Below, piece after piece: positions 17,036 to 25,772 of a stretch of 64,000 bases of DNA. Origin of the DNA: Thermaerobacter sp. FW80 (GTDB lineage Bacteria; Bacillota; Sulfobacillia; Thermaerobacterales; Thermaerobacteraceae); the NCBI RefSeq assembly GCF_004634385.1, contig NZ_CP037895.1, positions 310,001-374,000 of the forward strand. The letters are read 5' to 3'. The notes beneath the pieces are model-generated. The model was not told the origin of the DNA, ran no database searches, and saw nothing but the letters and a program-made list of their open reading frames with translations. The first letter of the stretch is position 1. Each line of letters opens with the position of its first letter. The translations under genes and the position numbers were made by a program.

Positions 17036-17422
17036 CCGCCCCCCTCCCTGGGGTTCCCCGATAGGCGTATGTCGCATCCGCCGGGCGGGTGTCACGGGCC
17101 AGGGCAATGGGCTCCTCCCGCACCGGCACCTCGGGGCCGAAGGCGCCGCCCGCGGACGGAAGCGAGGTCGGAGGCGAGAGGCGGCACCGCCGAAGGCCCG
17201 CGGCCCGGACGAGCCGGCCGTCCACGGGCGTCGCGAACCGACACGGGCGTCGCGAACCGAGTCGAGGGGTCGGGGGTCGAGGGGATGCCCCGAGGACCGA
17301 CAGGGCGGGCGGCCAGCCGCACGGCGTCGGCCGGTCGGGGACCAGGGCGGGTTCAAGGCAGAGGCCCGCGAAGGCGCCGAGGGCCGTTCGCCGGCGCCGC
17401 GCGCTGCGGCGCGACGAGGGCG

Positions 17423-17642
17423 GGGCGGGTCAGGCCGGCGATGAAGGCTGCAGCGAGGCACGTTAAGGGCGGGTCCGGCAGCCGATGAAGGCCGCACCGA
17501 GGCGGGCTACCGGGCGGGTCAGGCAGCCGATGGGGGGCCGCACCAAGCCGGGCTACCGGAGCGGGTCAGGCAGCCGATGAAGGGCCGCACCGAGGCGGGC
17601 TACGGGCGGGCCAGCCAACCGATCAGGGCCGGAGCGGCCAGG
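17423..17642. repeat. Five 44-47-bp repeats derived from the end of the lysO-like gene
   Basis: Units begin at 17423, 17467, 17512, 17559 and 17604 with GGGCGGGTCAGGCAGCCGAT or close variants, followed by GAAGGCCGCACCGAGGCGGGCTAC-type sequence. The last unit is the 3' coding end of the exporter gene, whose tail reads ALIGWLARP then stop. Each extra unit is a decayed copy of that coding tail plus about 20 bp after the stop. The remaining gap 17036-17422 has no supported gene. Confidence 0.82.
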
Positions 17643-18778
17643 GTGAGCACCAACCCGTGGACGAAGGCCAGGGCCGTGATGCCGGCATCGCGGACGGCGG
17701 CGGCGATGACCGGCAAGGTCGTGTCCATGGTGGTCGCGCCGCCCGGCAGCACCGTCAGCCACGCCCGGCCGCCCGCCCGGCGGGCGAGCAGGGGGACGGC
17801 CACCACCGTGAGCAGCTCGCGGAACACGTTGGCCAGGAAGGCGAGGGCACCGGCGGCCGGTCCCCATAGCTGGGCGACCACGACGCCCGCCATGCTGTAC
17901 CACCCGAAGGCGGCGGCGACGGCCAGGGCGAGGCCGGGCGGCTCGCCCAGCAGCCGACCGGCCAGCCAACCGCCGCCCAGGCTGCCCAGCCCGCCCACCA
18001 CCGGGAGGACCACCGCCTTGGCCCGGGCCGCCCGCAGGCTGGCGCGGGTCGCGGGCCACTGCCGACCGAACTCCCAGCCGAAGAGGGCCATCAGCAGGAG
18101 CAGGGCGTAGCCGGCAGCGGCTCCCGCCATCCGGCGGACCCAGTGCACCAGGGCGATCCCCGGCCCCGCCCCGTCCCTGGTCGGGTCGGCGACTGCGGAC
18201 GAACCGGCTGCGACGGCCCCGGCATCGAAGCCGCTCGCGACCGGGGTCCCGGCCAGGGTTCCGGCCACCGCGTCCGGCGAGCCCGCCAGGTGGAGGACGA
18301 GCCCTCCGGCCGCCCAACCGGCGGCCACCGCCAGCACGGCCGCCCCGCTCATCCGCAGCGCCGCGACCGCGGGGCCCGGTGCCACCGGGCGGGGCGCCCC
18401 TGCCCCGGCCGCCGTCCCGTCGGCCCCCGAGTCCGTCCTTGACGCCGTGGGAGCGGTCCCGCGCCCCGGGACCCGTCGCGGCGCGATCCGGCCCCGTGCA
18501 AGCCGCCTCCGCACCAGGGCCATCCCGCCCGCCGCGAGGATCCCCGCCACCACCGCGCCGCCGGCCGTCGCGACCGCGAACACCGCGGCCTGGACGCCCA
18601 GCCGACCGAGCTGCCCGCCGACCGCCGGATCGAGGCCCAGCCGCAATCCGATGCACGCCAGCATGAGCCCCAACGCCCAGCGGGATGCCGTCGGCCCCCA
18701 GGCCTCGACGCGGTGCCGGACGAGGCCGGCCCGCCCCGCCGCCATGCCGGCGGCGAGGGCGATCAGGACGCCCGCCAT
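17600..18778 (-). CDS. LysO-family (DUF340) lysine exporter-like membrane protein
   Basis: A 392-residue integral membrane protein with about ten hydrophobic segments. Family signatures include AAAFGWYSMAGVVVAQLWGP, ALAFLANVFRELLTVVAVPL and LPGGATTMDTTLPVIAAAVR, all strongly conserved in the YbjE/LysO group, which exports lysine and toxic analogues. A polar loop of about 55 residues (RRVPGRGTAPTASRTDSGAD and onwards) separates the first four segments from the rest. The start at ATG 18778 overlaps the upstream small membrane gene by 16 bp, suggesting translational coupling. Its 3' end has been duplicated four times downstream. Confidence 0.88.
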   Translation of the reverse strand: MAGVLIALAAGMAAGRAGLVRHRVEAWGPTASRWALGLMLACIGLRLGLDPAVGGQLGRLGVQAAVFAVATAGGAVVAGILAAGGMALVRRRLARGRIAPRRVPGRGTAPTASRTDSGADGTAAGAGAPRPVAPGPAVAALRMSGAAVLAVAAGWAAGGLVLHLAGSPDAVAGTLAGTPVASGFDAGAVAAGSSAVADPTRDGAGPGIALVHWVRRMAGAAAGYALLLLMALFGWEFGRQWPATRASLRAARAKAVVLPVVGGLGSLGGGWLAGRLLGEPPGLALAVAAAFGWYSMAGVVVAQLWGPAAGALAFLANVFRELLTVVAVPLLARRAGGRAWLTVLPGGATTMDTTLPVIAAAVRDAGITALAFVHGLVLTLAAPALIGWLARP

Positions 18779-19122
18779 GGGCCTCCCCCGCTCTTCCGGG
18801 TGGGGCGCCGGGGACGGCGGGAGCCGGCGACGGCCGCTCCCCGACCTCGACGGGCGGGGGAGCCGCCCCGGTCGCCCGCGCCAGCCGGGGGCCACGGTCC
18901 CGCCGGCACCCCGCCCGCACCCACCTCCGCGCCCCGCCGCTGGAGTCCGGACATCACCCGGGCGAAGAGCGCCACCGCGGCCACCAGCGCCACCGCCATC
19001 CCCGCCGTCGCCACCACCAGCCCGGCGACGGAGCCGCCGGTGCGCCGCTGCCACAGCACGGCGATCGCCGCGAACGCCACCAACGCCATGCCCCGGACCA
19101 GGGGCTTCAGTCGTTCCCGCAC
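18763..19122 (-). CDS. Small two-helix membrane protein upstream of the LysO-like gene
   Basis: A 119-residue product with two predicted membrane helices (GMALVAFAAIAVLWQ and GLVVATAGMAVALVAAVALF) and an Arg/Gly-rich C-terminus. I do not recognise it. GTG 19122 is preceded by GAGGG at good spacing, and the end overlaps the exporter start by 16 bp, so the two are probably co-translated and this may be an accessory chain of the exporter. A chance open frame cannot be excluded for the C-terminal half. Confidence 0.55.
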   Translation of the reverse strand: MRERLKPLVRGMALVAFAAIAVLWQRRTGGSVAGLVVATAGMAVALVAAVALFARVMSGLQRRGAEVGAGGVPAGPWPPAGAGDRGGSPARRGRGAAVAGSRRPRRPTRKSGGGPWRAS

Positions 19123-19503
19123 GTCGTTCCCTCGCTTCCCCGGCGTCCCGCCGGTGCTCGCCGTCGCGTCCCCAGGCGCGTCGGACCGCTGGGTGCGTCG
19201 GCGGCCCCGCTCCGTCGGACGCGCCCTGGTTCCCGCCCCCGCGCTGCCGGGGCGTCGGGCTGACCGCTGCTTTCCTTGCACGTCCGTTCTCCCCTCACCC
19301 CGGTCACCGCGGTTCCCGCCCACCCGCCGTGCGACCGTTGCGCGCCGCTGCCCGGCCGCCGCGGCCGGCGCCGCGCGCCGCCCCCCCAACGCCGCGACCG
19401 CGCCGCGCGGGCGGGTCACCCTGGCGCCCTTCATCGTGGACATGCCGCCGGTGGCGGCCCCCGCCGCGACGGCGCTCGACGGGCGGGTCGGGCGACGGCT
19501 CGG

Positions 19504-19600
19504 GCTCCCGTTCGCGGGGTCGGGCACCGGTTGCGACTCCCGCTCGCGGGGTTGGGGTACCGGTCCCCACTCCCGCTCGGGCGGGGCAGGCGCCGATTCC
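19504..19600. repeat. Degenerate ~33-bp tandem repeats in the divergent gap
   Basis: Three units, beginning near 19504, 19535 and 19568, share CTCCCGYTCGCGGGG followed by a variable GGGYACCGG block. They lie between the divergent lysO-side gene and the thi promoter. The gap 19123-19622 has no supported gene. Confidence 0.55.
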
Positions 19601-19622
19601 GACCCCCGTCGACCGGGAGCCG

Positions 19623-19651
19623 TTGACCTGGGGCCGGCGGGATCCGATACT
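19623..19651 (+). promoter_or_regulatory. σA-type promoter of the thiamine operon
   Basis: TTGACC (19623-19628), a 17-bp spacer, GATACT (19646-19651). Predicted transcription starts about 7 bp downstream, directly at the first stem of the TPP riboswitch. Confidence 0.75.
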
Positions 19652-19661
19652 GGAGATGGTA

Positions 19662-19758
19662 GCACCGTGGGGGTGCTGGCGTCACGCCGGCTGAGACGAG
19701 CCCAGCGGCTCGAACCCCTCGAACCTGACGTGGGTAATGCCACCGGAGGGAACGGTGC
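19662..19758 (+). ncRNA. TPP riboswitch (thi box) of thiDWME
   Basis: The conserved core CTGAGA (19691-19696) and GAACCTGACGTGGGTAATGC with CCGGAGGGA are present in correct order. A closing stem GCACCGT/ACGGTGC joins 19662-19668 to 19752-19758. It lies on the strand of thiD and is followed by an intrinsic terminator, so it most likely switches by transcription termination when thiamine diphosphate is bound. Confidence 0.95.
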
Positions 19759-19801
19759 GGTCCAGCCTCGACGATCGCCGCTCGATCGCTTCCAGGCACC
19801 G

Positions 19802-19830
19802 GGGCCGCGTTCTTCCCGCGGCCCTTCTTT
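19802..19830 (+). terminator. Intrinsic terminator, expression platform of the TPP riboswitch
   Basis: Stem GGGCCGCG / CGCGGCCC with a 7-base loop, followed by TTCTTT. It lies between the aptamer and the thiD start. Confidence 0.85.
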
Positions 19831-19902
19831 CGTGATGCCCCGCACCCCGTCCTTCCCCGGCAGCCGGGACCCCCACCGACGCCATGAAGGGAGCGACGCG
19901 CC

Positions 19903-20904
19903 ATGGTCGCCTCGACCCTCGCCGGTTCCTCCGGACGAACCGGCCCCGCGGCCCCCCCGCCCCGGGCCATGACCATCGCCGGCTCCGACAGCGGCGGCGG
20001 CGCGGGGATCCAGGCGGACCTCAAGACCTTCAACGCCCTGCGGGTCTTCGGCACGTCGGCCATCACCGCCCTGACGGCCCAGAACACCGAGGGGGTGCGG
20101 GATGTCCACCTGGTGCCCCCGGAGATGGTGGCCGCCCAGATCGACGCAGTCCTGGACGACATCGGGACCGACGCCGCCAAGACGGGCATGCTGGGCACCA
20201 CGGCCATCGTCGAGGCGGTGGCCGAGCGCATCCGCTACTGGCGGGATCGCCTGGGTCCCTTCCCCCTGGTGGTCGACCCGGTGATGATCGCCAAGAGCGG
20301 CGCCCCCCTCCTGGACGAACCGGCGCGGGACGCGGTGCGGCGGCTGCTCCTGCCCCTGGCCACGGTCCTGACGCCCAACCGCCACGAGGCGGAGGAACTC
20401 AGCGGCATCCCGGTCCGCAGCCTGGACGACGCGCGGCGCGCGGCCCGGGCGCTCCACGCGCTGGGGGCGCGCTGGGCGGTGGTCAAGGGCGGCCACGTGG
20501 CGGAAGACGCCGCCGAGGCCGTCGACGTGGTCTACGACGGCCGGGAGTGGCACCTGCTCCGGGCGCCCCGCATCGTCACCCGGTCGACCCACGGCACCGG
20601 CTGCACCTTCTCGGCGGCCATCACCGCGTACCTCGCCCGGGGCTACCCGGTCTTGCGCGCCCTGCAGGAGGCCAAGGCGTACATCACCGAGGCGATCCGA
20701 CGCGCGCCGGCCATCGGCCGCGGCCACGGCCCGACGTGCTCCTTCTACCCCTGGGAGCCGGCGGCCGGGCCCGCATCGGCCGCCGCGGCCGCATCCCCGG
20801 CGGACCCCGACGGAGGCACCGGGGGACGCGGCGAGCAGCCCCCCACGTCGAACCAGGAGGGGGCGCCACCGGGTGGTGCGGGCCGGGTGGCGAGGGATGC
20901 GTAG
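19903..20904 (+). CDS. thiD: Hydroxymethylpyrimidine (phosphate) kinase
   Basis: Makes HMP diphosphate from HMP in thiamine synthesis and salvage. Ribokinase-fold signatures: [62 protein letters not shown] and the catalytic anion hole [19 protein letters not shown]. After the usual end (about residue 285, TCSFYPW) there is a 45-residue Gly/Ala/Pro-rich tail. ATG 19903 has AAGGGAG upstream. It is the first gene of the riboswitch-controlled operon, and its stop overlaps the start of thiW. Two copies of the CCGGTTCGTC element lie in the gene (19934, 20314). Confidence 0.96.
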   Translation: MVASTLAGSSGRTGPAAPPPRAMTIAGSDSGGGAGIQADLKTFNALRVFGTSAITALTAQNTEGVRDVHLVPPEMVAAQIDAVLDDIGTDAAKTGMLGTTAIVEAVAERIRYWRDRLGPFPLVVDPVMIAKSGAPLLDEPARDAVRRLLLPLATVLTPNRHEAEELSGIPVRSLDDARRAARALHALGARWAVVKGGHVAEDAAEAVDVVYDGREWHLLRAPRIVTRSTHGTGCTFSAAITAYLARGYPVLRALQEAKAYITEAIRRAPAIGRGHGPTCSFYPWEPAAGPASAAAAASPADPDGGTGGRGEQPPTSNQEGAPPGGAGRVARDA

Positions 20905-21496
20905 GGCTCCCGCCGCGGCCTCGGCGAAGGGCGACGGACCGGCGGAAGCGCCAGCGGGTCCCGCCAGCCAGCTGCGCACCCTGGCCCGGGCCGCGGTGCT
21001 GATCGCCCTCGGCACCGTGCTGGCGGGGATGATCCGCGTCCCCGTCGGCGTGGCCACGGCCACGCCCGTGCAGCATGCCGTCAACGTGCTGGCCGCCGTC
21101 TGGTTCGGCCCCGGCGGTGCCGTCGCCGTGGCCTTCGGGATCAGTCTTCTGCGCAACCTGCTGGGCCTTGGCACGCTCCTGGCGTTCCCCGGTAGCCTCT
21201 TCGGCGCGGCCCTGGCCGGCTTGGCACACCGGGTCTGGCGTCGTCCCGTCGCCGCGATGGCCGGCGAGGTACTGGGGACCGGCCTGGTGGGCGGCCTCGT
21301 CGCCTTTCCCCTGGCCCGGTGGCTCCTGGGCCAGACGACGGGGGCCTGGTTCTTCTACGTGGTGCCCTTCGGCGTCAGCAGCCTGCTGGGGGCCCTGGTG
21401 GCAGGCCTGCTGCTGCGCTGGCTGCCGCCGATGGAGCCCCCTGGCCTGCGATCGACGGAACCCCCTGGCGGCGGGCAGGGGCCGGCCGCCCGCTGA
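20873..21496 (+). CDS. thiW: ThiW, thiazole-type ECF transporter substrate-binding (S) component
   Basis: A 207-residue membrane protein with about five hydrophobic segments. The ThiW core is clear: [59 protein letters not shown], and [19 protein letters not shown]. ThiW proteins act as S components with shared ECF energising subunits and are thought to import the thiazole moiety or a related thiamine precursor. GTG 20873 has AGGAGGGGG 9 bp upstream and lies inside the thiD tail; ATG 20897 is an alternative. The context between thiD and thiM supports a role in salvage. Confidence 0.88.
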   Translation: MVRAGWRGMRRAPAAASAKGDGPAEAPAGPASQLRTLARAAVLIALGTVLAGMIRVPVGVATATPVQHAVNVLAAVWFGPGGAVAVAFGISLLRNLLGLGTLLAFPGSLFGAALAGLAHRVWRRPVAAMAGEVLGTGLVGGLVAFPLARWLLGQTTGAWFFYVVPFGVSSLLGALVAGLLLRWLPPMEPPGLRSTEPPGGGQGPAAR

Positions 21497-21519
21497 TGGC
21501 GGGAAGCAGGTGGGGCCTG

Positions 21520-21551
21520 GGGGCCGGTTCGTCCCGCGACGAACCGGCCCC
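21520..21551. repeat. 14-bp hairpin made of two inverted CCGGTTCGTC elements
   Basis: GGGGCCGGTTCGTC, loop CCGC, then the exact complement. It sits between thiW and thiM, 24 bp after the thiW stop. There is no T-tract. Confidence 0.85.
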
Positions 21552-21658
21552 GGCGCTCGGTTCGCCGTCGGCCGCGGGAGAAGGGCGTGCGGCGGAGGCG
21601 GCAGGGGGGCTCGGGCCGGCTGCGGCCTGGGCAGAGCCGTGCGAAGGAGGGGCCCTCG

Positions 21659-22609
21659 ATGATCCATCGCGAAACGCCCGTCGACGACCGGAGCCCGGCG
21701 TCCGCATCCCCGGTGGGACCCCACCCCACCCGGGGGCGGAACCCGGAGGCGTCGCCCGTCCAGCCCGCGTCGACGCCGCCGCCATGGGAGGCGGCGGCGC
21801 GCGAGGTGCTCGGACGGTTGCGCCGGCGTCGTCCCCTGATCCACCACCTGACCAACCAGGTGGTCATGCACTGGACGGCCAACATCACCCTGGCACTCGG
21901 GGCGTCGCCCCTGATGGCCCCCGAACCCGCCGAGTTCCCCACCATCGCGGGGGCCGCCGGGGCCCTGGTCCTCAACATCGGTAGCCTGCGGGCGCACGAC
22001 GCCGCGGTCTTCCGGGCGGCGCAGGCCGAGGCGCGCCGCCGTGGACTGGCGGTCGTGCTGGACCCGGTCGGGGCAGGGTTCACGCCCCTGCGCACCGACG
22101 TCGCCCGGCAGCTGCTGGAGGGCGGGGTGACCGCGCTCCGGGGCAACGGCGGCGAGATCCTCGCCCTGGCGGGCGGCGGGAAGGGCCCCACCCGCGGCGT
22201 CGACAGCGGCCGGGTGGCCGAGGCCGAGGTGGCGGCGGCGGCCCGGACGCTGGCTCGGCGGTACGACTGCGTCGTGGTGGCCAGCGGGCCGGTGGACGTG
22301 GTCACCGACGGGCACCAGGTCTGGCGCGTGGCCAACGGCCACCCGTGGCTGACGGCGGTGACCGGGGGCGGCTGTGGCGCCACCACGGCGGTGGCGGCCT
22401 TCCTGGCCGGGTCGGCGGATCCGCTGCGGGACGCGACCCTGGCCATGGCCGTCTACGGGCTGGCGGCCCAGCGGGCTGCGGCGCGGGCGGCGGGCCCCGG
22501 CTCCTTCCAGCCGGCGTTCCTCGATGCGCTCTACGCCCTCGGCGCGGCGGGGACGGAAGAACCGGAGGGACTTGACATCCGATGGAACGAGGAGGAGGCG
22601 GCGCGATGA
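21659..22609 (+). CDS. thiM: Hydroxyethylthiazole kinase
   Basis: Phosphorylates the thiazole alcohol for coupling by ThiE. The 316-residue protein has the ThiM signatures IHHLTNQVVMHWTANITLAL, GASPLMAPEPAEF, VLDPVGAGFTPLRTD, LRGNGGEILALAGG and TGGGCGATTAVAAFLAG (catalytic Cys region). About 50 N-terminal residues are low-complexity and longer than usual. ATG 21659 follows AAGGAGGGG. The end overlaps thiE by ATGA, so the two are coupled. Confidence 0.96.
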   Translation: MIHRETPVDDRSPASASPVGPHPTRGRNPEASPVQPASTPPPWEAAAREVLGRLRRRRPLIHHLTNQVVMHWTANITLALGASPLMAPEPAEFPTIAGAAGALVLNIGSLRAHDAAVFRAAQAEARRRGLAVVLDPVGAGFTPLRTDVARQLLEGGVTALRGNGGEILALAGGGKGPTRGVDSGRVAEAEVAAAARTLARRYDCVVVASGPVDVVTDGHQVWRVANGHPWLTAVTGGGCGATTAVAAFLAGSADPLRDATLAMAVYGLAAQRAAARAAGPGSFQPAFLDALYALGAAGTEEPEGLDIRWNEEEAAR

Positions 22610-23727
22610 GCGGGCCAAGGTCCATGGGGTCCGGCGCCGCTCCCGGTCCGGCGCCGGTGCCAAGGGAGACGGCCATCCGGCCGGGCGGGCAGCAGCGCAT
22701 GCCGGTGCCGGCGGGGACGGTCATCCGGCCGGGTGGGCAGCAGCGCATGCCGGTGCCGGCGGGGACGGCCATCCGGCCGGGTGGGCAGCAGCGCATGCCG
22801 GTGCCGGCGGGGACGGTCATCCGGCCGGGTGGGTGGTGGACCCCGATGTCACCGGAGGGTCGCGGTCCCGGCGGGGGACCGAGCCGCGGTCCGGAGTCCG
22901 TCGGCGACGCGCCACCCACCGGGGATCCCAGGGGACCGCTCGCGCCCCAGCGCCCGGACCACGGTTCGGCGGATGCGACGGCCAAGGCTCACGAGGGCGC
23001 CCAAGGGCTCACCGGGCTCGAGCCCCCCGCCGCGACCACCGGGGCCGAGGACGCCGCGGGCGCCGACGCCGATGGACGGGCACCGCGGGCGCCGCGTCGG
23101 CGCACCGGCGAGCTGGCGGTGTACTTCGTCTACGACGTCGGCCTGGTGGGGACGGGCGATCCGGCGCCGGTGCTGGAGGCCGTGCTGGGGGCGGGGGTGC
23201 GGGCCGTCCAGTTCCGGGCCAAGGCGGTGCCCGACGGCCTCGCCTACCGGCTGGCGCGCGCCGTGCGCCGGCTCACGGCGCACCACGGCGCCCTGCTGGT
23301 GATCAACGACCGCCTCGACCTCGCCCTGGCGGTGGGCGCCGATGGCGTCCACGTCGGCCAGGACGACCTCCCCGCCGACGTGGTGCGGCGGCTCTGGCCC
23401 GACGGCTTGCTGGGCGTATCGGTGCGAACGCCGGCGGAGGCCCGGGCCGCCGAGACCGCGGGGGCGGACTACGTGGGGGCCGGCGCCCTGCGATCCACCG
23501 CCACCAAGGACGACGCCCGGGTCATCGGCCTCGAGGGACTCGAGCGCGTCGCCACGGCCACCCGCCTGCCGGTGGTGGCCATCGGGGGGATCACCGTGGC
23601 CGACCTGCCCGCGCTGCGGCGGGCGGGCATGGCGGGGGTGGCCGTGGCGTCGGCCATCGCCCGGGCGCCCGATCCCGGCCGGGCGGCGGCCGCGTTCGTC
23701 CGGGCATGGCAGAGGGCATCCGGCTGA
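22606..23727 (+). CDS. thiE: Thiamine-phosphate synthase with a long repetitive N-terminal extension
   Basis: Joins HMP diphosphate and thiazole phosphate. The catalytic TIM barrel starts near residue 170 with ELAVYFVYDVGLVG, followed by AVQFRAKAVPDGLAYRLA, LLVINDRLDLALAVGADGVH, VGQDDLPAD, LGVSVRTPAEARAAETAGAD, GALRSTATKDDA and PVVAIGGITVADLPAL. The first ~165 residues are disordered and contain 16-residue repeats (AIRPGGQQRMPVPAGT and variants) encoded by a 48-bp tandem array. Normal ThiE is about 210 residues; this one is 373. ATG 22606 is fixed by GAGGAGGAGG and the ATGA overlap with thiM, so the extension is probably translated. GTG or ATG starts nearer the barrel remain possible. Confidence 0.93.
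   Translation: MSGPRSMGSGAAPGPAPVPRETAIRPGGQQRMPVPAGTVIRPGGQQRMPVPAGTAIRPGGQQRMPVPAGTVIRPGGWWTPMSPEGRGPGGGPSRGPESVGDAPPTGDPRGPLAPQRPDHGSADATAKAHEGAQGLTGLEPPAATTGAEDAAGADADGRAPRAPRRRTGELAVYFVYDVGLVGTGDPAPVLEAVLGAGVRAVQFRAKAVPDGLAYRLARAVRRLTAHHGALLVINDRLDLALAVGADGVHVGQDDLPADVVRRLWPDGLLGVSVRTPAEARAAETAGADYVGAGALRSTATKDDARVIGLEGLERVATATRLPVVAIGGITVADLPALRRAGMAGVAVASAIARAPDPGRAAAAFVRAWQRASG
22672..22835. repeat. 48-bp tandem repeats inside thiE
   Basis: Units start at 22672, 22720, 22768 and 22816 (last partial), each beginning G(C/T)CATCCGGCCGGG. They are nearly identical, so the array is recent, and they keep the frame. Confidence 0.95.
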
Positions 23728-23884
23728 TGCTGCGTCGCCTTCCGGTGCGGTTCGAGTCCCGGCATGGCGACCTACGCGAACCCGCGTACGACGACGTGCG
23801 GAACGCACGACGATCTCCAGGCTGACGCTGTAACCAGGCTTGCGCCCCGGCCCCCTAGAGGATGGCGTACTTCTTCTTCCAACC

Positions 23885-23900
23885 GATGGCACACGCCATC
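23885..23900. promoter_or_regulatory. Inverted repeat upstream of the MFS gene
   Basis: GATGGC-ACAC-GCCATC, a perfect 6-bp dyad about 95 bp before the transporter start, in the only relatively AT-rich part of the gap. It could be an operator for a TetR- or MarR-type regulator; none is encoded nearby. No clear promoter was matched. Confidence 0.3.
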
Positions 23901-23992
23901 TTGCTCCGTGCTACACTCCCGTTGTGGCCGTGGAGCAGGGGCGGGAGCGACCAGACGCTCCCGGCCGGTTGAGGGATGGGAGATGAGGGGAC

Positions 23993-25486
23993 GTGTCGCG
24001 CCGCCTGTCGTCCTCGTCGGGTCCCAGCGCACCGACCGCGACGGGCCGCGGTGCCGGTTCGTCCACGGTGGGGAACGCTCGCCGGGCCGGGACCGCCCAC
24101 CGCGGCACGCAGGACCGCACCCCGCGTGTGCTCGGGGTCCTGTTGCTGGGCGTCTTCCTGGGCGCGCTCGACATCGCCATCGTCGGGCCGGCGCTGGCCG
24201 CCATCGGGCGGGACCTGGGCGTCAGCGAACGCCAGCTGAGCTGGATCTTCACCACCTATGTGCTCTGCAACCTGGTCGGCAATCCCTTGATGGCCCGCCT
24301 GTCCGACCTCTACGGGCGCCGGCCGATCTACATGCTGGACGTCGGCCTCTTCGCCCTGGGGTCCGTGGTGGTGGCCGCGGCCCCGTCCTTTGCCGTCCTG
24401 CTGGTCGGACGTGCCGTGCAGGGGCTGGCGTCGGGCGGCATCTTCCCCGTGGCCAGCGCCACCATCGGCGAGACCTTCCCGCCCGAGCGCCGGGGGCGCG
24501 CCCTCGGCATGACCGGCGCCATGTTCGGCCTGGCCTTCCTGGTGGGGCCGGTGATCGGCGGCGTGCTGCTGCCCTTCGGATGGCCGTGGCTGTTCCTGAT
24601 CAACGTGCCCCTGGCGGCGCTGATCCTCGTGTGGGCCCGCCGCGTGCTGCCGCCCCCGCGACCGGCAGGGCGCCGGGCCTTCGATGGGTTGGGCATGGCC
24701 TTGCTGGGGGGCGGGCTGGTGGCCATCGCCCTGGCGATCAACCAGGTGGACAGCCGCCAGATCCTGAGCAGCCTCAGCGCACCGCGGGTGTGGGGGTTGC
24801 TGCTGGCGGGCGTCGCCGCCCTGGTGGCCTTCCAACGGGTCGAGAACGCGGCGCCGGCGCCGTTGATCGACCCGGCTCTCTGGCGCAATCGGCAGCTGCG
24901 GCTGGCCAACGGCCTGGCGGGCCTGAGCGGTCTGCTGCAGGCGGGGCTGGTCTTCGTGCCGTCCCTGGCCGTGGCCGCCTTCGGGGTCACGCCCGCCACC
25001 GCCGCGTACCTGCTGGCTCCGGCGGTGCTGGCCAGTGCGGTCGGCGCGCCGGTGGTCGGCCGTCTGCTGGATCAACTGGGTTCGCGGGCGGTCCTCGTGG
25101 GCGGCACCGTCGTGCTGGCGGCGGGCCTGCTGGCGGTCCCCGGGGTCACCGGCAATCTTCCCCTCTTCGTAGCAGACGGGGTGGTGGTGGGATTCGGACT
25201 GGCCAGCCTGACCGGCGCACCCCTGCGTTACGTGGTGTTGAACGAGGCCGGCGGCGAGCATCGGGCGGCCGCCCAGTCCCTCCTGACCGTGGCCAGCAAC
25301 ATGGGACAGATCGTCGGCAGCGCCGCGATGGGGGCCATGGTGGCCTCCCACGCCGGCGACGTGGCGGGTTACGAGCAAGCTTACGTGGTCCTGGGCGTCC
25401 TCGCCGCCGCCGGTGCCCTGGCATCCCTCTTCCTGAAGAACCGGGAGGAGGAGCGGCGGACGGCGCTGCGGAACGCCCCGGCCTGA
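23993..25486 (+). CDS. MFS drug/solute exporter, DHA2-like
   Basis: A 497-residue major facilitator with 12-14 membrane segments. Motif A appears as GNPLMARLSDLYGRRPIYML; the DHA2-type start is LLGVFLGALDIAIVGPALAA, with WIFTTYVLCNLVG and motif C-like GLAFLVGPVIGGVLLPFGW. Homologues export drugs, dyes or biosurfactants; the substrate here cannot be told. About 45 polar residues precede the first helix. GTG 23993 has AGGGG 5 bases upstream. It stands alone; a hairpin with a weak T-rich end follows the stop. The motif element at 24054 lies in the polar N-terminus. Confidence 0.93.
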   Translation: MSRRLSSSSGPSAPTATGRGAGSSTVGNARRAGTAHRGTQDRTPRVLGVLLLGVFLGALDIAIVGPALAAIGRDLGVSERQLSWIFTTYVLCNLVGNPLMARLSDLYGRRPIYMLDVGLFALGSVVVAAAPSFAVLLVGRAVQGLASGGIFPVASATIGETFPPERRGRALGMTGAMFGLAFLVGPVIGGVLLPFGWPWLFLINVPLAALILVWARRVLPPPRPAGRRAFDGLGMALLGGGLVAIALAINQVDSRQILSSLSAPRVWGLLLAGVAALVAFQRVENAAPAPLIDPALWRNRQLRLANGLAGLSGLLQAGLVFVPSLAVAAFGVTPATAAYLLAPAVLASAVGAPVVGRLLDQLGSRAVLVGGTVVLAAGLLAVPGVTGNLPLFVADGVVVGFGLASLTGAPLRYVVLNEAGGEHRAAAQSLLTVASNMGQIVGSAAMGAMVASHAGDVAGYEQAYVVLGVLAAAGALASLFLKNREEERRTALRNAPA

Positions 25487-25528
25487 CGGCTCGGCCACGC
25501 CGCACCGCAGCAACGGTGTCGAGCCGTC
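25485..25528 (+). terminator. Possible terminator after the MFS gene
   Basis: GACGGCTCG pairs with CGAGCCGTC across a 26-base loop and is followed by TTCTG. The left arm starts at the stop codon of the MFS gene. Confidence 0.45.
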
Positions 25529-25583
25529 TTCTGCCCGCCGTATCGGCCCGAGGCCCACGACGCGAAGGTGCACGGCACGCCCG

Positions 25584-25770
25584 TCACCGGCCGGGTGCCC
25601 GCGCCATCTCGGCACCGTCCTTGAAGCCGTGGGAGGTCACCACCAGCACCACCCGGTCGCCGGCGCGCAGCCAGCCCTCGTCCCGCAGGCGCAGGGCCGC
25701 GGCCAGGACGGTGGCCGACGAGGCCTCGGCGTAGACGCCGGCCCGCGCCAGCCTAGACGCCGGCCCGCGG
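25584..25770 (-). pseudogene. thrC: Threonine synthase, C-terminal fragment
   Basis: The minus strand encodes ARAGVYAEASSATVLAAALR, then EGWLRAGDRVVLVVTSHGFKD and a stop. This is the last ~55 residues of a threonine synthase: the glycine/serine-rich E(A/P)SSA segment and the VVLV-TSHG-KD end of fold-type II PLP enzymes. The rest of the gene (about 300 residues) is absent; the next sequence upstream is the stop of the sugar ATPase at 25773. A 16-bp direct repeat, TAGACGCCGGCCCGCG, at 25732 and 25754 marks the truncation point. Confidence 0.75.
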
Positions 25771-25772
25771 GC

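Noticed and set aside
22672-22835. CRISPR-like regular 48-bp repeats
   Set aside because: The repeats are contiguous without spacers and keep the thiE frame; coding tandem repeat, not CRISPR.
23855-23899. A 14-codon minus-strand ORF (MACAIGWKKKYAIL) with GGAG upstream
   Set aside because: Lysine-rich and with a plausible ribosome site, but too short to judge and part of a long shadow frame; noted only.
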